DNA from: Climacteris rufus
Lineage: Eukaryota; Chordata; Aves; Passeriformes; Climacteridae
Length of the DNA: 64,000 nucleotides
Assembly: GCA_013398175.1 (NCBI GenBank)
Contig: VZRZ01008796.1
Span: 63,133 to 127,132 of the forward strand
Direction of reading: 5' to 3'
Below are positions 22,776-37,343 of this stretch, piece after piece. The first letter of the stretch is position 1; each line of letters starts with the position of its first letter. A model generated the notes under the pieces. It did no database searches. It was given only the letters and a program-made list of their open reading frames with translations, and was not told the origin of the DNA. The translations under genes were made by a program, and so were the position numbers.

Positions 22776-24654
22776 TTCTGAGTGTTGAAGTGAAACAAAG
22801 ATGGGCTCTATTGGAAAGGAATGAACCAGAGTCTGCAAAACCAGCAGAGCTCTACTGGCGGGGGTGTAGCTGTGAGGCCTCAGGCACTGCTACATTGCAA
22901 TTGCACGTTTGAAGCACTGACACGTGAATTACTCTGAGCAGACCATCATCATAACAAAGTGGAGTTTGATGATCATGTGGTTAAGTGGTATCTGTAGCAA
23001 AATCAATAACAACACAGCGAGTTTCATTTCACGTGTGTGTTTTTGCAGTGTTATCAGCAGTTGTTCAAGCACTATGGTTTCCAGAAGGACCTCTTATGGG
23101 AAGGACAACTACCAATGCTGTCGTGAATTAAGAGAGTGCATTTGACTTTCCAACTCAAAAGCAATTCATCTAATGATTTAGTCTAAGTGGGAAACAATGA
23201 AATTACATGAAATGAGGAGAATAAACAGAAAATGAACATGACTTGCAATCTGCTCTTGCAAAACAAACAAACAAAAAAGACTGATAAAATAGATATAATT
23301 TTATGTGTAAATAGCATGTACTCTGGCTAGATACACAAAACATGTAGAGTTACAATGTACAGATTTATTATAAATTGGTCTAATAATGTTTTACATGTTC
23401 TTCATATATTTGCACAGTACAAGTAATTAACCTTATCTCTCACGAGGATAAAGTCAAGACATTTTCACAAAGAAAATTTGTGGAGAATCCTATCCTAAAT
23501 TAACTTCAAATTTAGCATATTACCAAAAATATATGTAATGAAGCAGTGACATTCATTTTTCCTAACTTTAACAATCAATATAAAATGTGCAATTTAAGCT
23601 ACTTGGCCAGATTTCAGGTTTTCAGCAGAAAGACTAAGTTTGCACAATTCTTCCCACCCTTCAGAACTGAAGAACTACTTCTCTCATCTAACTAATAAAG
23701 AAACTCAAATTAAGTCATTTTATTTCTTGGGCAACATAGGTTTTACTTCTTAAGATTTCTTATTTACATTTTTCCTCATCATTAATTTCAGGGACATTCC
23801 TCAAATTTTAATTATTGTAAACCTGACTTTATAGGTCATTAAAATAATATCTCTGAAAAAATTATTTCTGGACCTTTCAGGTAAGCCAGAGAAATCAATG
23901 ATTCTCACTGTAAGTATGAACTATGCTAGTGGATCCTCATTTTTATACATATCTTCAATGCTTACTCCCCATGTTTTCATTAATGAGCCAAGAGTCATCT
24001 TGTTAGCCAGAATTTGTAGATCCTTTCCATGCATTGTTTTGAAATCTCTAAAATCTCTGAATCTTTGAAATCAGAGACTGATATTACACAGAAGTTTGGG
24101 GAATTAAATCTGTCCATTTCTTGAGACATCCTTGCATTCCAGTTTAGTTTTAGTTTTCAGGTATTACTGTTTATCCAATATTTAAAACATTTTCTGGATG
24201 CCTGAACCACTATATTTTTTTTTCTTTAGCATTGTTTCAAACATTAATTGACAATGAAATGACCATGGGTGTGCAAAGCTATGTTTCAAGAAAATAATAA
24301 AAGTGAACCTACAATAATAGTCCTACAACAAATTTCCAATCAATAAACCACTTTTCTTCCAAGCATTAGCACTAAACTGGAACAGCCTTTATAGTTTTTA
24401 TATTGTAGCTATAACCCTTTTAACTAGGGCTTATTATTTGCTCTTAGTTGACCATTTCTTCATCCATGTCAGTAGAGACAATTTTTTAGTGTGACCAGAA
24501 AATATCTCATATACAAGAAATATTGAATAAGAGAAGCTTTAGATGCAGTATTGTTTCATTTTAAAATATTCCACTTTTCAGTTTAACACATTCACTGGTG
24601 TAACTATCATATCAGGAAAAAACAACCTCAAAAACTAACAGGTTTGGGGCATCA
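22776..24654. other. AT-rich non-coding DNA
   Basis: No gene or named repeat was found. The 73-codon plus-strand frame at 22924-23145 shows no domain. Confidence 0.5.
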
Positions 24655-24900
24655 GCCACCTCTCTCTCCAGGAAGCCAGTGTTTGGCCATTCCTTTGGTA
24701 AAAAAATATTTCTTGTCCACTCTGACCTTCCCCTGAAGCAACTTTGAACCATTCCCACACATCCCGTCACTGGGTCTCAGGGAGAAGAAATCAACACCTC
24801 CCTCCACACCCACTCCTAAGGAACCTGTGGAGAGCAATGAGGTCACCCCTCAGTCTGCTTTTCTCCAAACGTGACAAGCCCAGTGTGTGACAAACCCCAT
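24655..24900 (-). mobile_element. CR1 LINE fragment (antisense)
   Basis: The plus strand gives CAGCCACCTCTCTCTCCAGG, CTTTGAACCATTCCCACACA, CAGGGAGAAGAAATCAACAC, GAGAGCAATGAGGTCACCCC and CTGCTTTTCTCCAAACGTGA. These correspond, reversed, to the CR1 ORF2 terminal region also seen in sense at 22.3-22.8 kb. Both ends are truncated: there is no 3' octamer repeat, so the true 3' end is missing. Similarity is lower than for the other CR1 copies, implying an older insertion. Confidence 0.8.
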
Positions 24901-27440
24901 ACCCCCAGCTACCAAATTTCTTCTAATCCCAAAGAAGGCTCCTGACACAGGAGACACTGAAATAGGCATTTTTGTCTGTGTGATTGATTGAAAACCAATA
25001 AGGTTTGGAAAGGGGCGGAAGGGAGGAGTGGTCACATTTTTTGGGGGGATTATTATTTTCTTTGAAAAGTGTCCATTAACAAAACTGTAGGGCAGATTTA
25101 CTTGGCTTGGAATAAATGTGAAGGGATAGCACTTCTGTGAACAAGACTTTTAACTAGCAGATATGATTTGCCTTTGAATATGTGTTCAGTTAAATAAAAA
25201 GAAGGTGGATGACAATGTGTCCTTGGTATTATTCAATAACATTTTTACTGGCCTGTAATACATTAAAATAAAAAAGGAAAACAGAAACAAGGAACATGTC
25301 AGCCTTTTTCATAATTGTGATCTTTTTTCCTCTGTGGGCCAATTGCCCTATCTTCCCCTCTCTGTCCTTCCCCAAAAGGGAAACTATGAAAGAAATCATG
25401 ATACTATACTTTTATTCCAAGTATGCTTTTTTTTAGCACTTCTATGTGATTAGCCTAAGGGGTGTTTTCACACATGCCATGAAAGGCAAATCCTACAAGG
25501 ACAATAACAAAAATACTGCTAATTTTGACGATTTCATTTCCTTCATCTTAAAAGACAAATCTTCTACCCAAATACCAGTCACGTATCGATACACCATTCT
25601 GCAAAGCCCCACAAAAGTAATTTGAAAAATCCAGAAAAAATGTTCTGCTAAAAAGGTGCAGTTCTATGTCACATCATTTACATCCCCCAATCAATTACAA
25701 GTAATAGAAAAGAAATAAAAGGACTACAGAACTCTAAATCTGTCTAAATGTTAAGCCTGCATATTTTTCATATAAGGTATAAATGTATACATGTTTTAGT
25801 ATCCCGTTAGGGCAGATGTGATTTCACATAAGCAACTCTGTTCGTCAGTTTTCTTACTCAAAAATTAAAAGGTAAATCTTTATTTCATCTACTGAGTTAC
25901 TATAAAAAAACCCAACCACCTAACAAAGAGCTATTCTGGCTAATCTGAGTCTTTGGTCTTACCTATCTACTTATTTATCAAAGAATTCATAATCATGTAG
26001 TCACTTCCTTCTCTAGCTGGATTTTAGAATTTGTTTCCAAACTTTTATTTTGTGATAAAAGAAAATAGATTTGAGAAAACTAAATAGCAATAGCAACATC
26101 TTCCACAGCTACTAATTTGTCAAAAAAATTATGTAGTTCTCAAAAGGTGTCCACTTTTTTCTGTCACACTCATCAAAATGCATTCTGATTTCAAGGAGAT
26201 TTTGGTTTGGTTCTTAATTTTAAGCAAATCATATGTACTCGAAGATTTCAGCTCATTTTCAAAGAAGACAAAGCTGGTGTAGAAAACAGGCTCTGATTCT
26301 CTGAATTCAGAATCACTTGAAAGAACAGGCACTAAATATAGAAATACCGTTGTTTTGCTGTATTTCAGCCCAAAAATTCTTTAACAGCATGACCACTGGT
26401 GTTTTTCATGATTTAACCCATTCTCAGTGAGGTCCATACTGAAACACACACTACTCCAGGGAAAAGAGAATTGGAAGTTAAAGATGAGCCTGGAATTCAG
26501 AAACCTTCTCTTTTTGGAAATAAAGAATTTATTATTTTTTATTATTATTTATTTAATATTCCATTAAATAAAGAGAAGAAAGCCTGATAGCATAACTAAT
26601 CCCAAATTATGCAACATAGATAAATTTGATATAGAGATGTAGACCTTGCTCAGGTTACTTTCCCATTCATTATCCAATCCATTATGGCTTTACAGTTACA
26701 GGGCATCACGAGCAAGGGAGTCACTTATTGCTGTCTCTGGGGGAACACACTAAGTGATATTCCCTGTCTAAAGGAGGGAGTCAATGCCCAAGATACTTCA
26801 AGTTTATAAAGCAAGGAGAACTTTTCAGGAGTAAATCGTAGTACAAATGATCTATGGCTTGTTTTAACCTTTGTATTAATGTTAGAGGAGATGTGTTCAA
26901 TTATTAGAATTTTAAGAAACAGAAAGCTGAAGTGCATCAGTCAGCTAGGAAAAACAACATGGGTGAAAGTCCTTGTATATTCAGAATACTCCATCGCTGA
27001 AAGTATAAATTTCATTATAGAATGTAAAAAAAGATGATAAGAATGAGGCTCAAAAGACATAATTTTTCTCCTCAAAACAGTCACACAAATTTCACCAAAA
27101 TAAGAGAACCTTAATGATATTTAAAGATTATGAAAATAATTTTTCTATCACTGTTAAACTTGGGAAAACTTTGAAATATTTCTCTTTTTGAATGCTTGCC
27201 ATGGAAAAGCCTGTAGGAATTGACATGAGCTCATGAACTGTATAATCATATATAGAAATAAATAAGTTATAACAAGTTCTAGCAAAGTGAAACCTGAGGG
27301 AATCTCCACAGAGGAAAAAAAAAACCAAAAAACAAACAACAACCCAGATACAGAATTAACTTAACACATAGTGAAAAAAACCACTTTATATAAATAAGAG
27401 GTGTGGGCTTTTTGTTAATATGAATGCAGAAGTCTTGGAT

Positions 27441-27493
27441 TTAGATGCACTGCTTTTAGATGCACTGCACTTATAAGAACTGTCAGAACTGTC
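27441..27493. repeat. Two adjacent short tandem duplications
   Basis: A 15-bp unit, TTAGATGCACTGC plus two bases, is repeated at 27441-27455 and 27456-27470 with the last two bases differing. Six bases later AGAACTGTC is repeated exactly (27476-27484, 27485-27493). Confidence 0.9.
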
Positions 27494-30400
27494 AGACTCA
27501 ACAAGGCTCATGATCCATTCACAGCAGCTGCTGCCCTGTTCTTATGTACTCACTTTAGCTGCTGTAAAGAACTGACTACACAGTAACAGACCAGGTGTCA
27601 ACTCTCCATTAATGCCATACCTCAAAGCTAGAAACAGTTTCATGCCTCTCTTCTTCCTCTTCTTTCCACTGAGTGGAAAGGCAAACTACAGTAACCTCGG
27701 TGATAAATTATATTTTGTTGGGCTCTCTGCACTAAATCTTTTAAAATGCTAGAGTCCTTTGCTGTCTCTTGTCATGCACACCAAATCAGCAAATTTTCTT
27801 TCTTAAAAGGTGCTATCATAGCCATACTCTGACCTTGGAAATTAAATGAATAAAATACCCATTAAAAAATGAGCCTCCTATGTGGGTCATTCATTTTTAC
27901 TGTATTCTTATTATAATATTGGAGCTGACAAAGCTGCCTGACTTTGACCAGCTCTGCTAATGTTCAACCTCTTATAAACAATTATAAAACTTAATATTAT
28001 TAATGAAATAATATATTTAATGTGGATTTTATATTGTCATGGCAGTTCCGTTAGGAAGTCCTCAAAAAATACCCATTTCTAGAAAAACTAGCATACTAAA
28101 AGCACAAAACGTGAAGACCTGTTTTTAAGTCAGACTGCTATCAAACTGCTGAAACATAGCTCCTAGAATAAATTCCCATCTAAATCCATGCTGACATTTT
28201 TTAAATTGAATGCCACAAATTCGCCTAAAAAATTAATGTGTTATTCATTAACCTAGGTATCAACAAGGAATAAGCTCAGAAAAAAAATTAGCAGCTTCAG
28301 TAGGACTTCTGTCAGTATCTGAGCTATCTGCAATCCTAGTGATAGAGGAAAAAAAATTGAAAGACATTCTGTCTAACCATGAAGCAATTTGATCTAATAT
28401 AGAAGTGCTTGGGTACAACTGAAGAACAATTCCATTCATCCTGCTAATAGAAACAAACTATATTTTCAACCATATCTGTGGTAAGGACATGAAATAGATG
28501 AAAAATCTTAGAGAAGGTTGTAGTCATGAACAGAGAATGAAGCAAAACTACTGTCTTCTAAGGGTTGAGGCTTTCTGTAATAATGAAAAACTGGCAGCTG
28601 GACTAGTGCTATGGGAGACAAAAGGATTTGTGTGGATAGCAAACAAAAGTTGGGAATAAAGGCAAGAAAATGAAAGCTTGCTGAATACTGAAGGAACTGA
28701 TCACTTTCATTGAATCCAACTGTAATTTTGCAGTGGCTGAGCCCTCTTGGGAAAATGTGCAGTAACCCCCTGGTCAGTAAGAAAAATTGGTTACAAAATA
28801 GAATCTAAACAAACACAGTAAGATCCGGAGTGAGCTTTGAATTTTATATGTCAATAGATGCTACATGAAGACAAGAAAAAATGAAAGGAATTAGGCAAGG
28901 ACAAAGTAAAATAATTCAGAATTGGGTTATAGAAAAGACAGAAGTGAGAAGAACATACTTATTTTGTTGGAAGAAAGCTAAAGAGGTTTTATCCACAGTA
29001 AGTAAACAGCATCCAGGAAGAGGTGATAAAGAGAGTATGGAAGTCCTTAATGAGAAAGAAAAACAGAAGTTGTGAAAAGAAAGAAGCTGTATGATTTTTC
29101 TCCTCTCATTTCTTGAGGACATTTCATTCTATCAGTTTACATGTTCTGTTGCATATTTTTCTTTCAAATACAAAGCCCTGGATTAAAGAAGAGTGATATT
29201 TCAACACTTAAATTATTCATAATCAAGGTGAAGAGAGGATAAGTACAATAGGTGTGGGTGATATTTTGGTTCAGAGACGATAAAAAGAACTTAGAACAAA
29301 CAGCCCTAATTCAGCAAATCTGGTAGGCAGATATTTATTGAATTCTTTCAGTATCCAAGAAAAGTTTTCCATAGTTATTTATAATTGCTGCATAATTTGT
29401 GTGTGCTTGTACATGCTTCAGGAAGTTCAGTATGAAGTTTGAATTCTTAAATGATGTAGACATTTAAAAAACCCTCTGACATGTTTGAGACTTCTGGATT
29501 TACAAGTATGTCTATAAAAATTAGACATGAGAGAAATCATAGAAGCACAGATATGAGAAAATGAAGGGAGCTACATTTGGCCTGTGCAACATGAACAGAA
29601 ATGCCAACTTTGTTTCTTTTTATAATGTATAACTAACCAATATTTAAATAACAACATTATAATACCATCTCGAATCCATGGCTTGAGCCATTAGAACCTT
29701 GAACATCTGCACAAGCTATGTTACACATTTTGACCTTTATCTGATACCTGAAAATTAATGGATGTGCAGGATCACAAAGTAAGAGAAGGAAAATAAAAAG
29801 TAAAATAAGTAAATTGCAAGCCAAGTCATTTGACAAAAATGGCCATATTAAGTATTTAGAATATATTACTTTAGGAGAAAATCCACACCTACACACTGGA
29901 TTCCAAAAATCTATATTTGTAACCAGGCCTAGAATATTAAATAACAAATGCTCTTAGAAATGACAACAGTATCCAACAAATGGCACAGAAGACTGATGAC
30001 ATTCCTAAATTGCTACTAGATTCCCCATTCTAAATAATCCATAGAATATGTTTTCTTGCCCAAGCCATCTGATAGCTATTAGGCAATGACTACTTTTTAA
30101 TAGTACTGGTTGTTAGTATTTTGTTTCACTCTGAAGAAGTCTGTTCTGCAATAGTAAAATATATTTCTCATAGAGGATGAGCTGGTGACAATGAATTTTT
30201 AAATAGCCAGGAAGAACAGGGACGACCTACAAACTGATCTATCCCATCTACCAGGGGGACTGGCTACTCAAATGTATGTCAAAAATGAGTAATCAAGAGA
30301 ACAATCAGCTGCTGTCAGGAAACCACCAATCCTCAACCAATCTTTATTAAACATGCCAGGTCAAAGTTTAGACCTGATAAAGGAGTACTGATCAGAAAAA

Positions 30401-31868
30401 AAGGCATTCACTATTAACTTAGTTTTCAATAAGTAAAGGACTTGCAGAGCTCAGCAACATATGAAGGTTTATGACAATTAGGATTGGGACATGGCAGACA
30501 GATTGAATTCCGTGTACAGAACACATGTCATATTCTTACCACTGCACATCATCTCCAAAACTGGACAGTGGGGGCATGAGTATCATGCATAAGTAGTGAT
30601 GGGGTTTTTTTCCCTTCAATTTATAAATATATAAACACTTCTGTCTCAAAAGAAATTGAATAGGAAGTATTAAGCAGACAAACAGAAACAAACAAAAAAA
30701 ATTTTTAAAGACACATCGATAGTACATACCATATCTAAAACACGCAACTAAATAATGAACTCAGAAACAAACACAAAATTAATATTATTTGACAAGTTGT
30801 TCAAGATAACCTTGAGTGCGTTTGGCACAGACTCGGATAAAGCTTTTGTAACTACTTTAGGACAATATTTACATCTGGCAGTACCTTGACCAGAGTTGAT
30901 TCAAATAAATCTCTAGGACATTTAAATGAGTATTAATCTGCTGCTCTGGGACTTTTGCATTCAGGGGATTTTTCTGTATTCACAAAAGTTGTGATAAATC
31001 CATCACATATGCTAAGATAAAATGCATAACTCTGGCCTCTTAAAACCCTGTGTGGAAGTACTAATGAGAAAATAATTTAATGATGCAAGCATGTGTTCAC
31101 TTGTCTCAACTTTTACACTTTTCAGATTCTACTCCTTACTGAAGAGGTAAAAGAGAAGTAATCTCTATTATTATAAACAGATCTTTAAGGCAAAGAAGTC
31201 TAAAACTTTCCCTTAATGACAAAAAAAATAATGCTTGCAACTTATCACATATCTGTGATATGTGTTCCAGGATTTCAATAAATACAGGACCTGTGAAACA
31301 GAAATTATCACATTTATAAATTCATTTGATATTACCACCAGAATAAATCTCGAAAGTGTTATCTTAACCTTTTGAAAAAAAAAAAAACTGATTTCTGAAC
31401 ACGTTTTCCCTATAAACCAACAAAACATGGTTTTGGGGGGGAATAACAACAACAAAAAAAAAAAGGGTGGAGGTAAGGGGGACATAGTTTAAGGAAAAAT
31501 ATTGGCAACTTAAAACTTCACACTGTTTCACTCTCTGGAAATGAGTTGTTTTGAACTGAATCTGCAGATATATTTAAAAATTAAATATCACAAATAAGGA
31601 TAAATGGCACTAGGCAGCTTTTAGCAATATAGTCTCTCCTAAATTGAATGTATGCTATACTCTAAATGCCTCTAAATCTTTACAGAAGTTCAACCATTTC
31701 TGAACACTGTGGCAGATAAATCTAGAAGAAAAATCAAGAAGAAAATCAAAAGCCTAACTTTCATACAAAGGAAAAAAATTCAGGGAGGTGGGGAAGGAAT
31801 TCTCCTTCATTCTTCAAGCTGTATTTATGAATAATAGTGATACCTTATATACTTGAAAAAACCAAAAT

Positions 31869-31902
31869 GAAGGGAGAAGAAAAGAGAGAGAAGAGAAAGG
31901 AA
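31869..31902 (+). repeat. Polypurine tract
   Basis: An uninterrupted run of 34 purines (GA-rich) followed by more A/G-rich sequence. Such tracts are common in vertebrate introns and deserts. Confidence 0.9.
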
Positions 31903-34900
31903 CAAAGTAATTCTAATGAAGCCCTAATGTTTAAGAGCCATCAATCAGTTAGACATCCATTGGTTCTGTACAGAACCCTTCATGTGCCTCTCCACATCTG
32001 CTGGACTGATTTAAGAGTTAGCTCACAGCTCGATATTTCATCCCACCAGTACAGATTCTTAGGTTGAGGAAGTTCTTAGTTTCCTTTAAGTCATTAGACT
32101 TGTCATGTTTAAACCCCACTGCAAACCCATCTGCTGCTCTTCCATGTAACAGTTGCAATACATGACAGGGAAGTCACTTAATTGCAATTGTAAAGGAAAA
32201 TGGGCTTTAGGTCACTCATTCCTTTGAGTTTGTCCACAATATTAATATGTTGAACAAACTTATACTAACTAATCAAACAAAACTCTTAAATTATATGAGC
32301 ATAGGCCACATCCTCTATTTCAAGCACTAACACTTCCTCAGTTTGTCTTAAGCCAAAGCCAATGAAGATAAGAGTAAAGAAAAAAAGTCTAATGACTTGC
32401 AAGTCTTGCAATATACTCTTTTCTTTAATTATTTTAAAAACATTTTTTAAAGATCTAATTCTAGAAATTACTCTTTACTCCAAAAGTCTCACCTCTTCCA
32501 TGGCACTAGTTTACTGTGGGCTCCAGGTACACGTGAATGATTAGAGACCAACAGTGCTGGACCTCAGGGAAGACACGCACCCTCTCAGATGCAGTTCCAC
32601 TAGAAGTCATCAAGAAATCATGAGGAGTTTTTGACAAGCCCCACCTTTTCAAAACTGACATTTTTTCAAGTTCATTACAGAGCCATGGGTGACAAATAAA
32701 GACTAAAAACTAGAAATAAAAATTTTGCTTCAATAATTAAGCAGGGCAGTCAGAGACAACCAAGAAAGGCCTACAGCTACTAAGGCATGAGTATCACGGT
32801 GTTGAGGCTCTGATTAAATCAAAGGAAATACACATTTTACATGACTAACACATACAAGTGTTAGAAATTGCATTAGAAAATGCTTATATGTGTCGCAGTA
32901 ATGACACGAAAGGAGGAGACAGAACCTCTGGAGATCGAGGAATAAGTTCCTCAAGGCACAAGTGCCTCAGGCCTTGCCTGTCTTTATCATATATGTGTCT
33001 TATAATTCACTGTGTATTGGAGGAAACAAAGACTTTCCCTCAATCACACTGGTCAAAGGAAATGTCCATCAAACTTCTGTGCCCAGGAGAAGGGAATGTA
33101 AATAAAAAGATACCGTTACAATAACATGACTATGTTTACAGAGAATGTCTGAGAAACTAGTTACAAAAGAATGATAATATCCAGAACTGCAGAAGTCAGG
33201 GAAACATATATGTAGCCAAAGGACCTCACTTTTCTGTAATATTGTGGACATATGCAGGACGTGCAGTAACATTAACACAGATGGATATATTTTCTTCATG
33301 AAAAAATGGATTAACAGCAATAGATTTTCAAAACTCAAATTGTAGACAAGTATCTTCTATAATAAATAATCATATATTTTCTGAGATCTACAGTTAACTA
33401 GATTTACAACGCTTAGTACAAAACATGAATTTTTTACAAGCAAAAATATTTTGATAAATGGAGTATTTAAATGTAAATTAATTTTGTTCGGAATGTACAG
33501 TCTGTTCCCTCGTTTAGTTGCAGAGTTACACTAAAGAAACAATAACCTTGAACACAAAACTTGAGCATCAGAAATGGCCTTCATGTGTCTGTTATCCTTT
33601 CCTGACATTACAAATAAAAACGTAACACATTTGCATTGCTTTGTCTTGCCATGCTTCTGAAGAGTAAATGTACACTCAGGCAAAAATTAAATGCAGAAAA
33701 AATCCATTGGAAACACTGTGGAAAGAAGTCAAGCTGAAGAGATTATGACACTTTGCTTAAGGAAGGTTCTGCCTCTGCATTTTTAAACTGGCTTAACTTT
33801 AGACTTTCTAGAGTGCTATTGACAGGACTTTTTAAAAAAGATACCTTGAAGAAAAAACTCTGCCACTGTATTGATCATAAGCAAGATTTCTTTTCTGAAT
33901 AATATTAAATACCATAGATATGAGCAATCTGTTGTTTAGTTTCCATGCTTCAAGTTCCATTTTATTTATAGGAAGAAAGGTCTGTGATCGTTTGTGTTTT
34001 AGATGAGGAAGGTGAAGAAAACATTCTTTTTCTGACACAAGAGTTGTCCTGCCTTCTCCCCTGATAGTTTTTATGTGAAGCACCTCAAGTGCTGTTGCAC
34101 AGGTGTTGAGTTTGATCAAGCATTTGACATAACTTAAGCAAATGGTCTTATGGATGACAGAGAGATGAACTGGTTTGCTTCCTTTGAAGGAATAAGGGTG
34201 TGTCTTGATTGACAGCAAGATATCTCTAGGTATTGCTAAAATAAACACATAAATAATATGCTGTTGTTCACATTAATGTTATTTATTGTTCAACTATAGT
34301 GAAGAACTGAAATCCCCACAAGGAAAATACACCAAAAATGTCAATGAGTAAATGTATCTGCATTTATATATTTATATAAATAATGAATAATGTATATATT
34401 TCAAAGACAATACATTTCACTGTTAATGAAAACATTTTCACTTACCACAAATACGTGTCTTACAAGACCCTTGGTACTTTTATTTTGCTATTGTTAGACC
34501 TTTGGTCGTCAAAAGAACAATTCCCCATAGCCTCCAAACACAAGGGCAGACTAAATGTACTAATCAGCATTTCAAAATGGGCACAGGCTAAATCAGCAAG
34601 TACCTTTACTATTTAAGTTCTTGTTCCCATACAGATGCAACCTCTGGGTATTCCAGTGGAAGTGCTAAATGCCTCATATGCTTGATAGCTAGCCAGTCCC
34701 TTTTCCATAGTACTGAAGTATAAAAATATTGACGCTGCTGGGAGGCACATTGCTCTAAGTCACTACATTTTTTTCCTGATTAGAATCTTTTGCCTAAAAG
34801 TGTATGCATGTAGTGTTTGTGAATTATGTTGGTCTGCTTGACGAGATACATTTTATTTATAGAACCATAAAGTTTCAATTGTGGCAGTACAGTTTCTCCT

Positions 34901-35082
34901 AGCCTATTGTTATACATCAGTCCAGGTGGCCTGAGGAATTAGTTTTATCTCCAGAATCTGTTCAGTAGTTTTGCCTGATATTGCCATCTCTGGTTCTGCA
35001 CAATGCCCTTTGTGCTGATGAAAAATTCATACACAGACATTGCCTGGAACTAAGGCTACTTTATTTTCAAGTATGAACAATA

Positions 35083-35178
35083 AGTGTTCAAAAGGCACGT
35101 GAACATGGCACTTGGGTACATGGGTTAGATTTGAAGATCTTAGAGGTCTTTTCCAACTTAAATGATTGTGTGATTGTA
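35083..35178 (+). mobile_element. CR1 LINE extreme 3' end (sense)
   Basis: GTGTTCAAAAGGCACGTGAA, CATGGCACTTGGGTACATGG and TTAG are followed by GATCTTAGAGGTCTTTTCCA, ACTTAAATGATTGTG and TGATTGT. This is the terminal part of a CR1 element with a decayed octamer pair (consensus ATGATTCTGTGATTCT). About 25-45 bases of the usual segment before GATCTTAGAGG are missing. Extreme 5' truncation is typical of CR1 insertions. Confidence 0.82.
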
Positions 35179-37333
35179 ATAAAACTTATGATTTCTGATA
35201 CGCCATGTTGCTAAATATTTTGTGCTCAACCATACCTGAAGCAACTGCAGTACTGACCACATTATATGGACTCTACATTTGCTCACCACTTAAAGACCAC
35301 CTAACTCCAAAAATTTATCTTTCCTTGGAATTTTACCTAGCAGATATACAGAAAAGTGTCTGTAAAACAGCTCTGCATTCCAGTATTACACCAGTTCATC
35401 TGTCATTAAATTCACCAAACTCAACCATATGGACTGAAACTGCTTATGCCAGTGTCAGCTTCAGACTGCGGATTTTTAGAAAACATAATTCAAACCAGTT
35501 TGGCACTTTCTCAAAAAAGAAACCAAGTCCTTCTGCATGTGTTAAATAATTCACTGCCTGCTCATTTTCCCTATAAATTAGGTGGGAAGTGTTTCCATAC
35601 TGCAGAAATAGACACTATAGTTTAAAGCAACAGAACAGAAGATTGTGGTTTGCACTGCCTCCATCCACTTAAATATTTTACCAGAGCAAGAGAGTGTTTC
35701 TAAAGCATATCTCCCATTCACCCACATACTGTGTCTTTTGTCATTCTGTGGAGAGGTCTAAGAGTAAACAAACTGGATTCCTTTCAGGCAAAAATAAATT
35801 TTGAAGATATGTTCTGGGAATACATCAGATATGCTCCAAATGCTAATAGTCCCTCAGCCTACAACCGTGACTACAGCTGGTTTAAGTACAACTCCTGAAA
35901 TGTAGATGGAACTGTTACTGATTGCAGCTCCCCAACAAATCTGCCATCCTGATCTGTGCTACTTGGAATCAAGTATTTACTTTTAGCATTCACAGATTTT
36001 TTTCTGTTATTAACATGGACTGGCTAAGAACAGAATCTGAAGGTAACTAGAGCTTGTAAGAGACTTGTGGAGAAGAAAAGGGATGTGATAACAAATATCA
36101 TAAAGGGTATTTTAACCCTTAGAGCTTCTAAATGGAAAGGAGGGAGGTACCATTTTTCCTGGTACCAGTGATGTGACAATGGTGCTCAGAAGGTAGGAAA
36201 GAAACATTCTAACTTTAGTCAGGTCCACCACAGCAAAAACTTTGAAATCCTGCAGGAAGTTTGCTGTCTTTCCAAAAAGCTACTCATTTCTGAAAATATC
36301 AGAATGCAACCAGACATGCAGCAAGGAAACAATAATTATTGTCCACATTGTAAAGCTTTATTTTCTTGGCTTTGTTATTATTTAAACAGACTGTTTTAAC
36401 CAAAATCATATATATATACATAATGACTGCTGAATAGACATCATGGGTTAAAACAAAGAAACAAAAACTAAAATGTAGTCAAGATTGTGCAGCCAGCTCA
36501 TTAAGTGAGCTGAGGATTTTGCAGAGGGAAGGGTATGCTGGAAGAAGGAGATTACTGAAAAACTGTATCTAAAGTTCATATGAACCAGAAAAACAAATTT
36601 TATTTTTGTAGGCAAACTCAGTTTTGGCTTACAATATTTCACAAGAATTTCAAATAGATACTTCTTTTAATAGACCTGTCCTCTCCATGGAAAACCCCTT
36701 GATCACTCCTCAAGAGAGTTTCTGGATGATTGCTTTTCCTTTACTTGATGAACAGTTAAAAAATCCCTTTCTTAGATACTTAGAGATTTCAGACCTTCTG
36801 TTACTCTTTCTTTTAAAGTGTGTTTAAGATATTACCAGATATTTCATAATAATGCTTTTTAACTTGCACTGGTCAAGACCTTTACAATATTAAAGATTTC
36901 TCAGTTCAGAGTCTGTATTGAGACCAGCTGAACCTGTTACTCAGCACTTAGCCTTACTAAAGTCTTTTTCTCTACTTTTGCACCACATCAAAAATCAATG
37001 ATTTTTATAAATGCTCAGCTTAGATTCACAATGTCAGCAAATAGTCTATTTTCTTCTTCCTTTTTTACCTTTACCACTTGAGTGAAAGATAGTATATATT
37101 TACACATTTCTTCGTTTGTGGTAGGTTTTGTACTCCTCCTGTCTCTCATATCAGCTTGCTCCCTAAGGAAGGGAGAATAAATGAGGAAATTAAAACTCTT
37201 CAGTGGAGAAAAATGCATCTATGCCAGGAATCATTCAGATTTTCACATCTGTCAGAAAAGTTGACAGGACTTTTAACACATTTGTTCATTATGAAGAGAA
37301 AATCACTTTTGTCACCCAAAAATAAGAAAAGAA

Positions 37334-37343
37334 GGGGGGGGGG
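37334..37343 (+). repeat. G10 homopolymer
   Basis: Ten consecutive G residues follow AAAAGAA and precede AACCCC. This is an assembly-error-prone and replication-slippage-prone site. Confidence 0.9.

Larger units (their letters stand above)
24901..35079. other. AT-rich non-coding DNA
   Basis: Ten kilobases with no supported gene. The longest frame (138 codons, minus, 33832-34248) has no recognisable motif. Small features include a 34-base pure purine run (31869-31902), a G7 run with an A12 run (31435-31463), and an 8-bp hairpin CACATATC-TGT-GATATGTG near 31246-31264. Poly(A) and TTATTATTATT tracts occur near 26530-26560. Confidence 0.55.

Noticed and set aside
22343..22838. Frames of 74-103 codons on both strands
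   Set aside because: They lie largely within a CR1 fragment. Some decayed ORF2 coding remains but there is no functional protein.
31246..31264. CACATATC-TGT-GATATGTG hairpin as an RNA gene
   Set aside because: An 8-bp AT-rich stem is expected by chance in this composition.
33832..34248. 138-codon minus-strand frame
   Set aside because: No recognisable motif or signal; length is within what chance gives in 64 kb of vertebrate DNA.
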